Assembly (NCBI RefSeq): GCF_003953935.1
Contig: NZ_RXLQ01000002.1
Coordinates: forward strand, 186,001-250,000
DNA from: Massilia atriviolacea
GTDB lineage: Bacteria > Pseudomonadota > Gammaproteobacteria > Burkholderiales > Burkholderiaceae_D
DNA length: 64,000 nucleotides
Direction: 5' to 3'
Below are positions 16,450 through 26,600 of the stretch, in pieces (within the stretch, counting starts at the first letter, position 1; every line of letters starts with the position of its first letter). The notes under the pieces are model-generated. The model ran no database searches. It was not told the DNA's origin and was given only the letters and a program-made list of their open reading frames with translations. A program made the translations under genes and the position numbers.

Positions 16450-17988
16450 ATGTATTTTTCCACCGAACCAGCGGTGACCACCGGATTGCCGTTCTATAAG
16501 ACGGTGGTATGCCTGACGTGCGTGCTGATCCTCATCATCAACGGCGTCAGCCTGTTCCATAATCTCGGCCAGCTCAAGGGCGCCAACGAGATCCAGGGCC
16601 AGACCGCCAAGGTGATCGACAAGGTCCAGTACGTCAACGTGCTGATCATGGATGCCGAAAGCAGCTTGCGCGGCTATTTCCTGTCCGGTTCCGAAGTCTA
16701 CCTGGGACCGCTGCGCACGGCCTCGTCCGAGATCGACGCCCAGTTCGCCGAGCTCGACCGCCTGCTGGCGGACACGCCGTCCCAGCGCCGCAGCCTGGCC
16801 CAGTTGCACACCCTGGTCTACCGCAAGCTCGACAGCATGAACCAGGTGCTCGACGTCTACCGCCGTGGCGGGCTGGACGACATCGTCAAGATCGCCGGCT
16901 CGTCCGACAGCAAGTCCGACATGGATGAGATCCGCATGCAGGTGGTGATCCTGGTGCAGGAACAAAACGAATTGCTGGCCGCGCGCAGCGCCACCTTCAC
17001 GCGCGAGTACCAGAACGCCGTCTTCCTCGGCATCAGCATCAACGCCATGGCGATCCTGGTGCTGGCCCTGTTCTACCGCCTGATCCGGCGCAGCTATTTT
17101 GCCCGCGTCAGCACCCAGCGCGCGCTGGAAAGCGCCAACAACAACCTCGAATCGATGGTCGTGCTGCGCACCGAGCAGCTGTCGGTGCTCTCGCGCCACC
17201 TGATCAGCGTGAGCGAAGAAGAAAAGGCGCGCCTGGCGCGCGAGCTGCACGATGAGCTGGGCGCCAACCTGACCTCGATCAATATCGACCTGAACGCGGT
17301 GGCCGACACCGTGCGCACGGCCCAGCCGGAACTGGCCGCGATGCTCGACCGCGCCCGCGCGACCCTGGTCGACACGGTCGAACTGAAGCGCCGCATCGTC
17401 GAGAACCTGCGTCCCAGCCTGCTCGATCACCTGGGCCTGGCGGCCGCCGTGCAGAGCTATTGCGACGAGTTCGGGCGCGTCGCCCGCCTCGATTGCGAGG
17501 CGCTGATCGATGGCGATGTCGACGTGGCAGGGCCGATGCATGCGATCGCGGTGTTCCGCATAGTCCAGGAGTCGCTCAACAATATTGCCAAGTACGCGCG
17601 CGCGCGCCATGTGATCGTGCACCTGGGGCGCGAGGCCGACGGCTTGTCGCTGGAAGTGAGCGACGACGGGGTCGGGATCGATGTCGATGCGGTGGCCAAG
17701 CCGAAGTCGCATGGCTTGCTGGGCATGCGCGAACGCGCCTTGCTGCTGGGGGGGAGTTTGCGGGTGAAGCGGGGCGTCAACAACGTGGGGACCTGCGTGG
17801 AAGCCTTCATCCCCCTGTCGCGCGTGGCCGACGCGGGGGAAGGGGGGGCCGAGCGGGCGCCGGACAGCTTGCCGGCGCCCCTGCCATTTAGCGGGCTACA
17901 TCCATCAGCAGGCGATCGTACTCGGTCTTCGCGACCTTATAGCATTCGCCGGCGTACGCTTCGAGGCCCTGGCGGTCAATCACGGTGA
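16450..17988 (+). CDS. Sensor histidine kinase, CHASE3-like sensor with HisKA_3 core
   Basis: The 512-residue protein starts at the ATG at 16450 (AAGGA upstream). It has membrane helices at about 18-38 and 190-212, enclosing a helical periplasmic region with the CHASE3-like ESSLRGYFLSG. The phospho-acceptor is H267 in ARELHDELGANL (HisKA_3). The ATPase boxes are QESLNNIAKYARA, DDGVGI and GLLGMRERA. It phosphorylates a NarL-type regulator, most likely the one upstream. The catalytic domain ends near 17820; a tail of about 55 low-complexity residues follows and runs 101 bp into the convergent Crp/Fnr gene. A G7 run at 17842-17848 precedes it, so the C-terminus may be frameshifted. Confidence 0.9.
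   Translation: MYFSTEPAVTTGLPFYKTVVCLTCVLILIINGVSLFHNLGQLKGANEIQGQTAKVIDKVQYVNVLIMDAESSLRGYFLSGSEVYLGPLRTASSEIDAQFAELDRLLADTPSQRRSLAQLHTLVYRKLDSMNQVLDVYRRGGLDDIVKIAGSSDSKSDMDEIRMQVVILVQEQNELLAARSATFTREYQNAVFLGISINAMAILVLALFYRLIRRSYFARVSTQRALESANNNLESMVVLRTEQLSVLSRHLISVSEEEKARLARELHDELGANLTSINIDLNAVADTVRTAQPELAAMLDRARATLVDTVELKRRIVENLRPSLLDHLGLAAAVQSYCDEFGRVARLDCEALIDGDVDVAGPMHAIAVFRIVQESLNNIAKYARARHVIVHLGREADGLSLEVSDDGVGIDVDAVAKPKSHGLLGMRERALLLGGSLRVKRGVNNVGTCVEAFIPLSRVADAGEGGAERAPDSLPAPLPFSGLHPSAGDRTRSSRPYSIRRRTLRGPGGQSR
17855..17880. terminator. GC hairpin between the convergent kinase and Crp/Fnr genes
   Basis: GGGCGCCGG (17855-17863) pairs perfectly with CCGGCGCCC (17872-17880) around an eight-base loop. 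No T-run follows on either strand, so it may be a weak or Rho-assisted bidirectional terminator. It lies inside the kinase tail as the frame is read here. Confidence 0.4.
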
Positions 17989-18697
17989 TATTGCCGCGGC
18001 GGTATTGAATCAGGCCGTCATCCTGCAGCTTGCCGGCCGCTGCCGTGATGCTTTCGCGGCGCACGCCCAGCATGATCGAAATCAGTTCCTGGGTCACCTT
18101 CAGCTCGTTCGATGCGGAACGGTCGAGGCGGTCGAGCAGCCAGCGGCACAGTTTCTGTTCGATCGAGCTGTGCCGTCCACCGACGGCGTTCTGGGCCATC
18201 TGGGCGAACAGGGCATTGGTGTAGCGCATCAGCAGCTGGGGCAGGGCGCCGCCCTGGTTGAACGCGTCGCGCAGGTACTGGGTCTTGAGGCGGTAGCCGT
18301 AGCCGGCGCTCTGGACCACGGCGCTGCACATGGCGCGCTCGCCCATGAACAGCGACATGCCGACCACGCCTTCATGGCCGACCACGGCGATCTCGGTGGT
18401 GGCGCCGTCTTCCATGACGTACAGCAGGGAGACGATGGCGGTGGTGGGGAAATACACGTTTTCGAGCTTGCTGCCGTACTCGAACAGTTCTTTGCCGAAA
18501 GGCAGGGCGACCAGTTCCAGGTGATCGAACAGGGTCTCGAGATCCTTGCGGGGAAGGGCGGCCAGCAATTCGTTCTGCTGGGTGCCGCTAAAGCTGACAA
18601 CGGGGCGGGCTGCAACTTTTAACTCTTGCGCATTGGCAGGAATCTGGCCGATTGGCGATGCGTTCTGGACGGTTGCACCAAGTTGAGTGTTGTTCAT
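17888..18697 (-). CDS. Crp/Fnr-family transcriptional regulator
   Basis: The 269-residue protein begins at the ATG at 18695-18697 with GAGGAA seven bases upstream. It has an N-terminal extension of about 40 residues, a cyclic-nucleotide-binding-like beta-roll (LPFGKELFEYGSKLENVYF, then EIAVVGHEGVVGMSLFMG), a dimerisation helix, and a C-terminal winged helix (LKVTQELISIMLGVRRESIT). It lacks the FNR cysteine cluster and the arginine/serine cAMP-binding signature of CRP, so its ligand is unknown. It overlaps the convergent kinase frame by 101 bp. Confidence 0.9.
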   Translation of the reverse strand: MNNTQLGATVQNASPIGQIPANAQELKVAARPVVSFSGTQQNELLAALPRKDLETLFDHLELVALPFGKELFEYGSKLENVYFPTTAIVSLLYVMEDGATTEIAVVGHEGVVGMSLFMGERAMCSAVVQSAGYGYRLKTQYLRDAFNQGGALPQLLMRYTNALFAQMAQNAVGGRHSSIEQKLCRWLLDRLDRSASNELKVTQELISIMLGVRRESITAAAGKLQDDGLIQYRRGNITVIDRQGLEAYAGECYKVAKTEYDRLLMDVAR

Positions 18698-19017
18698 TTT
18701 TATTCCTCACTATCTGAGACGACTTTCAAGGGCGTTTCACCTGGAACAGCAGCGAATCGCGATGTACGAACAGTAAAGGTTTCGTCTGTTGGCGAACATA
18801 AGACTGGCAGTCGCCCCCCTGTAGGTTCAAAGCATAAATCCTTGTGGGCCTGGTCCTACTGGGGGAAATCGCGAAAAATGGTCATTTTGCCCACATTTTA
18901 AGGTGGGTGAACGCACGGAAGTTGCACAAAACCGGCCTGGCGGCCCGCGCCAGCCCTTGGAGGCCGGCCCTGCCATGCCCCATAATATGAATATCGCAAC
19001 TTACTGAAAGCCACGGC
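18698..19017. other. Divergent intergenic region (Crp/Fnr gene and OmpR-type system)
   Basis: This 320-bp gap holds the promoters for two divergent genes. I see a short inverted repeat AAAATG-GT-CATTTT at 18875-18888 that could be an operator. TTGGAG (18957-18962) with an 18-bp spacer and CATAAT (18981-18986) is a possible promoter for the response regulator at 19018. No gene or RNA is recognisable. Confidence 0.4.
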
Positions 19018-19683
19018 ATGCACGTATTACTGGTCGAAGACGATGCCGTGCTGGCCGATGGCCTGACCCGCCTGCTGCAGGGACACGCCATGATGGTCGA
19101 CGTGGTCGGCAGCGGCACCCAGGCCGACCAGCTGCTGCAGCGCACCGAGGTGGCGGTGGTGGTGCTCGATATCGGCTTGCCCGGGATCGACGGCTTCGAG
19201 GTGGTGCGGCGCCTGCGCGCGCGCGGCAGCGCCGTGCCGGTCCTGCTGCTGACCGCGCGCGACGCCATCGAAGACCGCGTGCGCGGCCTGGAACTGGGGG
19301 CCGACGACTACCTGGTCAAGCCCTTCGCCACCGCCGAACTGGTGGCGCGCATCAAGGCCCTGGCGCGCCGCAACACGCCCAAGCCGGTCACCCTGTCGCT
19401 GGGGCGGCTCACGCTCGACACCTACACCAAGCGCGCCCGCATCGACGAGCGCGTGATCGACCTGTCGGTGCGCGAATGGGCCGTGCTCGAATACCTGCTG
19501 CAGCACGGCGCGCGGGTGGTGTCCAAGCAGCAGATCATCGACGCCATCCTGCCCTGGGGCGAGGAAGTGACGCTGAACGCGGTCGAAGTCTATATTTCGC
19601 GCCTGCGCCTGAAAATCGCCGACGCCGGCATCAGCATCCGCACCATCCGCGGCTTCGGCTACATGCTCGAACAGCATCCATGA
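19018..19683 (+). CDS. OmpR-family response regulator (QseB/TctD type)
   Basis: The 221-residue protein has a receiver domain with the acidic pair D8/D9, phospho-acceptor D51 (VVLDIGLPGIDG) and the conserved lysine in LVKPF, and a C-terminal winged helix (LSVREWAVLEYLLQHGARVV, then VEVYISRLRLKI). The stop overlaps the kinase start (ATGA), so they are a translationally coupled two-component system. Its position 3' to its kinase-pilin neighbours suggests possible control of the pilin operon downstream, but this is only proximity plus the repeat array at 21079. Confidence 0.93.
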   Translation: MHVLLVEDDAVLADGLTRLLQGHAMMVDVVGSGTQADQLLQRTEVAVVVLDIGLPGIDGFEVVRRLRARGSAVPVLLLTARDAIEDRVRGLELGADDYLVKPFATAELVARIKALARRNTPKPVTLSLGRLTLDTYTKRARIDERVIDLSVREWAVLEYLLQHGARVVSKQQIIDAILPWGEEVTLNAVEVYISRLRLKIADAGISIRTIRGFGYMLEQHP

Positions 19684-21023
19684 TCAGCATCCGCCTGCGC
19701 CTGCTCAAATGGCTGATCGTGCCGATCCTGATGATCAACCTGGCCGGCGCGGCGCTGACCTACATGCTGGCCTGGATTCCGGCCCAGCTGGCCTTCGACC
19801 AGAGCCTGGTGGACGCCGCCGGCGCCCTGGCGGCGCGCCTGCGCCCCGGTAACGGGCGCGCCGAGATCGACCTGCCGCGCCAGGCCGAACAGGTGCTGCG
19901 CGCCGACGACGACGACGTCCTGTATTTCATCGTGCGCGGCGGGGACGGCAAGGCGCTGGCCGGCGACAGCGATTTTCCGGTCCTGGCCACCCCCGGCGCC
20001 CAGGCGTACGACGACATCATCCGCGGCGAAGCGGTGCGCGTGACCAGCCGCATGGTGCTGGCCGGCGGCGAACCGATCCGCATCGGGGTAGCCAAGACCT
20101 TACGCAAGCGCAAGCAGATCCGCGCCGCCACCGTGCGCGCGCTGGTGCTGGTCGAATCGCTGTTCACCCTGGCGCTGGTGGGGCTGATCTGGTTTTCGGT
20201 GACCAACGGCCTGCAGCCGCTGGCGCGCATGCGCGCCAACCTGGCGGCGCGCGAGGCCAACGAGCTGGCCGCCATCGACGACGCCGCCATTCCCTACGAA
20301 CTCGGTCCGGTGGTCAGCGCCTTCAACGAACTGCTCGACAAGGTGCAAAGCGGCGCGCGCGCCCAGCACGACTTCCTGGCCGATGTCGCGCACCAGCTGC
20401 GCACGCCGCTGGCCGGCCTCAAGCTGCAGCTCGAATGGCTGGGGGCGCGCCACCGGGGCGACCCCGACACCGTGCACTCGGTGCGCCTGATGCTGCTCTC
20501 GAACGAGCGCATGATCCGCCAGACCAACCAGTTGCTGGCCCTGGCGCGCGCCGAGCCGGCCCGCTTCGAGAAAAACCGCCTGGAACGGCTCGACCTGGCC
20601 GTGCTGGTCGAGCAGGTGGTCCAGTACTTTGTCGACGAAGCGGGCAAGAAGCGCATCGATATCGGCTTCGAGCTGGCGCCGACGCGCGTCAGCGGCGACA
20701 GCTTCCTGTTGCGCGACCTGATCGATAACCTGATCGACAATGCGGTGCGCTACACCCCTGACGGCGGCACCGTGACGGTACGTTGTTATCCGGACGGCAA
20801 GTTCGGCGTGCTGGTGGTGGAAGACTCCGGCCCCGGCATCCCGCCGCACCAGCGCGGCATGGTGTTCCAGCGCTTCGTGCGGCTCGACGACAAGATCCCG
20901 GGGAGCGGCCTGGGCCTGGCGATCGTGCGCGATATCGCCCAGGCCCACGGCGCCAGCGTCGAACTCGGCAACGGCCCCGGCGGCGCCGGCGTGCAGTTCA
21001 CGATCCGCTTCCCCGCCTTCTGA
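19680..21023 (+). CDS. Sensor histidine kinase of the OmpR-type system (TctE/QseC-like)
   Basis: The 447-residue kinase starts with ATG at 19680, overlapping the regulator stop. A first membrane helix lies at about 10-32 and a second at about 150-172. Between them is a periplasmic domain like the two-component sensor N-terminal domain of TctE/QseC relatives. A HAMP-like linker follows, then the phospho-acceptor H238 in LADVAHQLRTPLAG (HisKA) and the ATPase boxes (DNLIDNAVRYTP, VEDSGPGIPP, GSGLGLAIVRDIAQ). Signal unknown. It ends 163 bp before the minor pilin operon. Confidence 0.92.
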   Translation: MISIRLRLLKWLIVPILMINLAGAALTYMLAWIPAQLAFDQSLVDAAGALAARLRPGNGRAEIDLPRQAEQVLRADDDDVLYFIVRGGDGKALAGDSDFPVLATPGAQAYDDIIRGEAVRVTSRMVLAGGEPIRIGVAKTLRKRKQIRAATVRALVLVESLFTLALVGLIWFSVTNGLQPLARMRANLAAREANELAAIDDAAIPYELGPVVSAFNELLDKVQSGARAQHDFLADVAHQLRTPLAGLKLQLEWLGARHRGDPDTVHSVRLMLLSNERMIRQTNQLLALARAEPARFEKNRLERLDLAVLVEQVVQYFVDEAGKKRIDIGFELAPTRVSGDSFLLRDLIDNLIDNAVRYTPDGGTVTVRCYPDGKFGVLVVEDSGPGIPPHQRGMVFQRFVRLDDKIPGSGLGLAIVRDIAQAHGASVELGNGPGGAGVQFTIRFPAF

Positions 21024-21078
21024 AACACGGGCCGCCAGGCCTGTTGTTTTTATCTCTTGTGCAAGGGTTTACTTCACC

Positions 21079-21107
21079 TTGTCAGCCTTCTGTCAGCCTT
21101 TACTCAG
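21079..21107 (+). promoter_or_regulatory. Three 11-bp-spaced TGTCAG-like repeats upstream of the pilin operon
   Basis: TTGTCAG (21079-21085), CCTT, CTGTCAG (21090-21096), CCTT, TACTCAG (21101-21107). Seven-base half-sites with four-base spacers are the architecture bound by PhoB/OmpR-type regulators. A TATAAT follows at 21129-21134 with no recognisable -35, as in an activator-dependent promoter. Binding by any particular regulator is inference. Confidence 0.5.
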
Positions 21108-21186
21108 GGTAATGCAAGCTTCGCTGTTTATAATTGGCAACAACAGGGGCATTCCGTCCCCCATTCATTTATTTCGAAGGTTCAGG

Positions 21187-21771
21187 ATGATGTTATCTGA
21201 GAAACCCCATCAGGCCGGTTTCACGCTGATCGAGTTGCTGACCGCCTTGGCCATCGTCGGCATCGCGAGCGCGATCGGCATGCCGATGTTGAGCCAGTTC
21301 GTCGAGGGCGCGGCGGTCTCGACGCAGACCGACGTGATGCTCGATTCGCTCAACTTTACCCGCACCGAGGCGGTCAAGCGCAACACCCGGGTGACCATGT
21401 GCCGCACCACCACCGGCAGCGACTGCACCAGCACTGCGGCGGCCGGCGACTGGCGCGGCGGCTGGGTCATCTTCGTCGACGACAGCACGGCCGGTAACAC
21501 CGGCGTCCTCGATGCCGGCGAAACCGTGCTGCGGGCCCAGTCGGCCTTCTCGGGAGGCAGCAAAATATTGTCTACGGGCAATGTGCAGGATTATGTGTCC
21601 TACACCAGCAATGGCCAGAGCCGTTTCGACAATACGACTGCGCACGCGGGCAGCTTTTTTTTCTGCAGTGGGTCGGGTAAGTCCAAGCGCAGGACGATCA
21701 CGCTGACGGCCGGAACGGGATGGATCGGCACCAAGGTCCTCGATATCTCGCCCAATTGCACCTCAGCTTAA
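21187..21771 (+). CDS. fimT: GspH/FimT-family minor pilin
   Basis: The 194-residue protein starts at ATG 21187 with GAAGG six bases upstream. It has a type III prepilin leader cut before FTLIELLTALAIVGIA (glycine at -1, Glu5 present), a hydrophobic N-terminal helix and a GspH-like globular domain with cysteines. It is a minor pilin that helps prime type IV pilus assembly in the inner membrane and periplasm. It is the first gene of a six-gene operon with pilV, pilW, pilX, pilY1 and pilE. Confidence 0.9.
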   Translation: MMLSEKPHQAGFTLIELLTALAIVGIASAIGMPMLSQFVEGAAVSTQTDVMLDSLNFTRTEAVKRNTRVTMCRTTTGSDCTSTAAAGDWRGGWVIFVDDSTAGNTGVLDAGETVLRAQSAFSGGSKILSTGNVQDYVSYTSNGQSRFDNTTAHAGSFFFCSGSGKSKRRTITLTAGTGWIGTKVLDISPNCTSA

Positions 21772-21787
21772 ACAGGAGATTGAAAAG

Positions 21788-22237
21788 ATGCGACGTCAAC
21801 AAGGTTTTTCGATGCTGGAAGTGCTGGTCGCCATGCTGGTGATCGGCATCGGCATGCTCGGCATTGCCGGGCTCATCATAACCAACCTGAAAAACAACCA
21901 GAGCGCCTATGCGCGCGGCCAGGCCACCATCCTGGCCAACGACATCGTCGACCGCATGCGCGCCAACCGTACGGTCGCCCAGGCCGACAAGACCAAGTAC
22001 GAGATCCTGGTGACGGCCGATTCGCCGACAGCCAAGGGCACGGTCCACGAGGCCGACGTCTCCGAGTGGCGCAAGGCATTGTCGGATTCGCTGAAGGACG
22101 GCAAAGGCGGCATCTCGTTCGCGAACAACGGCAACGTGGTCGTCACCATCCAGTGGGACGACAGCCGCGCCAGCAAGGACAGCGGCGCCACGGTCGGCAA
22201 GTCAACCCAACAATTCGTTCTGGAGACCCGCTTATGA
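21788..22237 (+). CDS. pilV: Type IV pilus minor pilin PilV
   Basis: The 149-residue protein has the prepilin site QQG/FSMLEVLVAMLVIGIG with Glu5, and the PilV-like region AYARGQATILANDIVDRMRAN. It is part of the priming complex with PilW, PilX, FimT and PilY1. AGGAG precedes the ATG. The stop overlaps the pilW start by four bases. Confidence 0.93.
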   Translation: MRRQQGFSMLEVLVAMLVIGIGMLGIAGLIITNLKNNQSAYARGQATILANDIVDRMRANRTVAQADKTKYEILVTADSPTAKGTVHEADVSEWRKALSDSLKDGKGGISFANNGNVVVTIQWDDSRASKDSGATVGKSTQQFVLETRL

Positions 22238-23055
22238 CACGCCGTCCAACGAGCGCGCCCGCCCTGGGCGCCCGCAAGCAGCACGGGCTGGGGCTGGTCG
22301 AGGTGATGGTCGCCATGACCATCGGCCTGATCCTGCTCGGCGGGGTGGGCTATATGTTCATCGGCTCCAAGCAGATGAACACGACCCAGACCGATATCGT
22401 GCGGATACAGGAAAGTACCCGCAATGTGCTCGACATCATGGGGACGGCCGTGCGCCAGGCCGGCTACCGGCTCAATACCAACCTGCCCGCGATCTCGGCA
22501 GACAAGATCAGCGGCCGCACCGTTGGCGGCTCGGACATCCTGATCGTGCGGCACGACCCGAACTGGGTGGTTGACGCAGTCGCCGCGCCGGCGGTGCCGA
22601 ACCGCTTCCTGGGCAGGGAGAGCAATTGCGAGGGCGTGACGGTGACCTCGGACAATGCGCTCGATCCGGCCGAGGCCACGCCCCAGGTCAACAACAACCT
22701 GGTCGTCTACCAGTTCAGGGTCGTCGACGGCCAGCTGCGCTGCTACGCCGACGACGCCGATGCGCCGGCCGGCAATGGCGTGGTGGTGGCCGACCATGTC
22801 GAACGCATGAAGATCAGCTACGGCATCGGCAAGGGCGGTGAAGTGGTCGACAAATACGTCGAGGTGCCGACCGCCGAGGAGTTCGCCAAAGTCAGCGCGG
22901 TGCGGGTCAACCTGCTCATGCGCGGACCGTCCAAGGGCGTTGTCATCGGCACGCAAAAAGTGCAGTTCAACGGCGAGGAAGTGAGCAGCAATGACGGGCA
23001 CCTGCGGCGCGTCGTCACATCCACCTTCACAGTGCGCAACGGGGTGAGGTTTTAA
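22234..23055 (+). CDS. pilW: Type IV pilus assembly protein PilW
   Basis: The 273-residue protein starts at the ATG inside the ATGA overlap with pilV. A longish leader (about 18 residues) ends before LGLVEVMVAMTIGLIL, the class III pilin helix with Glu5. The remainder is a large minor-pilin head with the PilW-like features TTQTDIVRIQESTRN and, near the end, a conserved R-N-x-V-R-type close (FTVRNGVRF). It works with PilX and PilY1 to prime pilus assembly. Its stop overlaps the pilX start by one base. Confidence 0.92.
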   Translation: MTRRPTSAPALGARKQHGLGLVEVMVAMTIGLILLGGVGYMFIGSKQMNTTQTDIVRIQESTRNVLDIMGTAVRQAGYRLNTNLPAISADKISGRTVGGSDILIVRHDPNWVVDAVAAPAVPNRFLGRESNCEGVTVTSDNALDPAEATPQVNNNLVVYQFRVVDGQLRCYADDADAPAGNGVVVADHVERMKISYGIGKGGEVVDKYVEVPTAEEFAKVSAVRVNLLMRGPSKGVVIGTQKVQFNGEEVSSNDGHLRRVVTSTFTVRNGVRF

Positions 23056-23603
23056 TGTCTAAAGTTAAATTTTTCCGGCCGCGCGCCGCGCAAGCGGGCG
23101 CCGTCCTGGTCACCGGACTGGTGTTCCTGGTGGTCCTGACCATGTTCGTCCTGGCGCTGGTGCGCAGCGGGACGCTCGAAGAACGCATGGCCCGCAATGC
23201 GCGCGACCAGCAGGTGGCGCGCGAGGCGGCCGAAGCCATGTTGCGCGATGCCGAAGCGGTGTCGTTCAGCAAGCCGCCCTTCGATCCTTACGATTCCTCC
23301 CAGTTCTCGAAGACCTGCAAGAACGGCTTGTGCCTGAAGCCGGTCGTGGCGGCCGGTTGGGACAAACTCGACTGGAAGGATGCCAGCCTGACCAGGGGCT
23401 TTTCCAAAGCGGATCAGCACGTGGGCAAGGTCAGCGTGCAGCCCCGTTACATTATTGAAATGATCACCGCGCCGGTCAAGGTGAACACATGGTGCGAGCC
23501 CGGCATTGCGCGCATCACCGCACGCGGAGAGGGCAACGGCGGCGCCGTCGCCTTTTTACAGACCACGATCCGCTATCGTCCCACCGCTACTCATTGCGAC
23601 TAG
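23055..23603 (+). CDS. pilX: Type IV pilus assembly protein PilX
   Basis: The 182-residue protein has an N-terminal hydrophobic helix (GAVLVTGLVFLVVLTMFVLAL) and the PilX-typical LEERMARNARDQQVAREAAEA. As in other PilX proteins, the glutamate at pilin position 5 is absent. It connects PilW/PilV to PilY1 at the pilus tip in characterised systems. Overlaps pilW by one base; pilY1 follows after 32 bp. Confidence 0.92.
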   Translation: MSKVKFFRPRAAQAGAVLVTGLVFLVVLTMFVLALVRSGTLEERMARNARDQQVAREAAEAMLRDAEAVSFSKPPFDPYDSSQFSKTCKNGLCLKPVVAAGWDKLDWKDASLTRGFSKADQHVGKVSVQPRYIIEMITAPVKVNTWCEPGIARITARGEGNGGAVAFLQTTIRYRPTATHCD

Positions 23604-23635
23604 TACTGCCACCATCATTCTGCGGGAGAATTCTC

Positions 23636-26600
23636 ATGCAACTAAAAACAAAAATCGCCACCGGGGCGGGCCTCGTCGGCCTTGCCACGGCGGCTGTGGT
23701 CGCCGTCATGGCGGCCGCGCCCTTCGAGCCGGCGAAGTCGCCCATCGGCTACGTCGGGCAACCGGTCGCGTCCAGCACCAATGTCAGCGATGGCAAGGCG
23801 CGGATGTTTTCCATCGATTACAACGCGGGCGGGCTCACCGGCAACGTGCATTCGTACAAGATCGGCACCAACGGCGTCATCATTCCCGGCGATCTCTGGG
23901 ACGGCGGCGCTGCCGGCGTGCTGGCCCTCAAGATGTCGGATCCGCAGGCCAAGCGTAGCATCGTGACCATGAGCGATACGGCCACGCCGGCCGGCATTCC
24001 GTTCGCCTGGCCGTCGCTGTCGGCAGCCCAGCGTACCGCGATCGACCCGGCCGTCGCCGCCACCAGCGGCAGCACCAACTCGCCGATACTGAACTACCTG
24101 CGTGGCGACAAGACCGGCGAGGGCACCACCTACCGCACCCGTGCCGGCTGGTACGGCACCATCATCCATTCGACGCCGGTGTACTGGAAAGACGCGGCCG
24201 GAAACGAAACCGTATATGTCGGCGCCAACGACGGCATGATGCACGCCATCGATGCCGTCAGCGGCGACGAGCGCTTCGCCTATGTACCCAAGGTCTTGCT
24301 GCCAAGGCTGTCGGTCCTGGCGAGCAAGACCTACACGCCGCAGTATTTTGTCGATGGCCGTCTCGATGTGCGCAAGTTCGCCAGCAAGACGGTGCTGGTC
24401 GGTACCCTGGGCGGCGGCGGAAAAGGCATTTACGCCCTCGACGTGAGCAACGGCGCAACCGCGGACGAGAACGCGACGGCCGCCAAGGCCCTGTGGGAAA
24501 TCACGGACAAGTCCACCGGTTTTGCCAACCTCGGCGATACCTACAGTGCGCCTGTGCTGACCCGTCTGCTGAAGAAGCGCGCGACCGCGCCGGGCGCCGA
24601 GGACGAGTACTACGACGCCCTGGTGATCGGTAACGGCTACAACAACAAGGGCAATGGCGGCGCCTCCCTGTATGTCATCAATGCCCTGACCGGCGCCTTG
24701 ATCAAGGAGTTCACCACCAGCGGCGGCTCGGTGACCGAGCCGAACGGCCTGTCCTCGCCCTCGCTGTGGGATACCGATGAAGACGGCACGAAGGACACCG
24801 CCTACGCCGGCGATATCGACGGCAATATGTGGAAGTTCAATCTGAACGACCTCAGCTCGACGCCGGTGCAGCTGCATGCGCGGGAAGACAGCAATGCCGC
24901 GCGCGCCATTACCTCGGCCCCGGGCCTGACGGCGCACCCGAATGGCGGCGTGCTGGTGGCCTTCGTGACCGGCCGCCTGCTTAACACCGCCGACCTGACC
25001 GACACCGACACCGTGCACTACGCGTACGGCATCCGCGACACGGCGGACAAGAGCGGCGCACTGATTACCCAGACCCTGACCGAATACACCTTCGGTAGCG
25101 GCGAGAGCGCCATCCGCGTCCGCACGGCCACCGACGAACCGATGGACTGGACCAAGAAGCGCGGCTGGAAAGTGGCCTTGCCGAAAGGCGAACGCGTGGT
25201 CGGCGACGGCATCTTCATCAAGGGCGACGTGTTCCAGTTCTTCAGCACCAACCCGACCGTCAGCACCACGGCCAAACCACCCGGCGAGAACTGGTGGATG
25301 CAGCTGAACTGGCGCAATGGCGGCAGCACCGGCGCGGTCATTTTCGATCTGAACGGCGATTCCAAGTTCAACACCGTCGATACCGTCCAGGATCTGAACA
25401 AGAAGATGCTGCATCCTGTCGGACGCCACATGGGCGGCGGCGTGCGTTCCCAGCTGGTCGGCTTTTCTGCGCTCGACATCGATGTGTTCCAGTCCAACTT
25501 CGACCAGAACGACGCACCGAAGCCCGACCAGGTCGAGGTCAAGACAGAAACGGTCGGCGGCGGGCGCGGCGTTGCCGGCGGCCACTTCGATACCGATATT
25601 TTCTGCTATGACAAATGCGGCGGACCGGAGTCCAAATTTACCTCGGAAAACTATGCGACGGACAGCAGAGCCTACGGCGGGGTGTTCTCGCGCGGACGCG
25701 AGGCGACCACCGGCGATGTGGCTAACCTGAACTATATTCACGTCCACGAGTACGACGATATCTACGATGTGCTGGGCCTGAACCTGCTCCATCCTAGCCA
25801 GGATCAACAGCGCCTGTCGAAAGTGCTGGAGGGTAGCTCGACCGACAGCTACGAGCCGAACTTCCCGGCGCTGAGGGACAGCAACACCGGTGCCAGCACG
25901 GCAAAGGTGATCTCGACCTCGTCATGGGCAGAGGGCAGCGCGAACAGCAAACCGGTCAACTACAGCGACTACACGAACGGACCTGCAACCCCGGTCGGCC
26001 AAGCGACCTCGGCTCCCGACGCGGACGGCAATCTGGTCAGGACCAGTGTGGTGACGTATACGACCACCCGTACCTCGTACGAGTTCCAGAAGTTTACCGT
26101 CACCAGGCGCGGCAAGCACGAGTTCGAGTACCGTACCGTGGTCAGCACATGGACCACGACCCAGACGACGACCATGGTGACGCCGAATACGCGCTTCAAG
26201 GTCTTGCTGGCGAACCAGGCCAATTCGCCGGCGATGGAAATCAGTATCGATGGCGCAGAAGCCGCGGCAACCAACGCCACCTACAAGGGCAATGTCAGGG
26301 GCTTCCAGACAAGCGCGGGATTGACGGTCGCCTCGATGCCGACATACAAGTTGAATGCCATCAAGGATTTGACCCTGTCGATGCCGCTCGAAGCGTTCGT
26401 GATCCGGGACTGGGCGAATAACGGCGTCCTGCGCAATGGCGTGCATCCGATCAGGCCGCAGTGTGCCGGTGTCGCCGCACCAACCTTCCGGTACGGCAAA
26501 AACGGCGAGTGGCGCAACGGTGCGCTGACCGTCCAGGTGGTCAAGGCCGACATCGCCCAGGGCGACATCCGCCTCAATGTGGCGAACAAGCCCGAATTCG

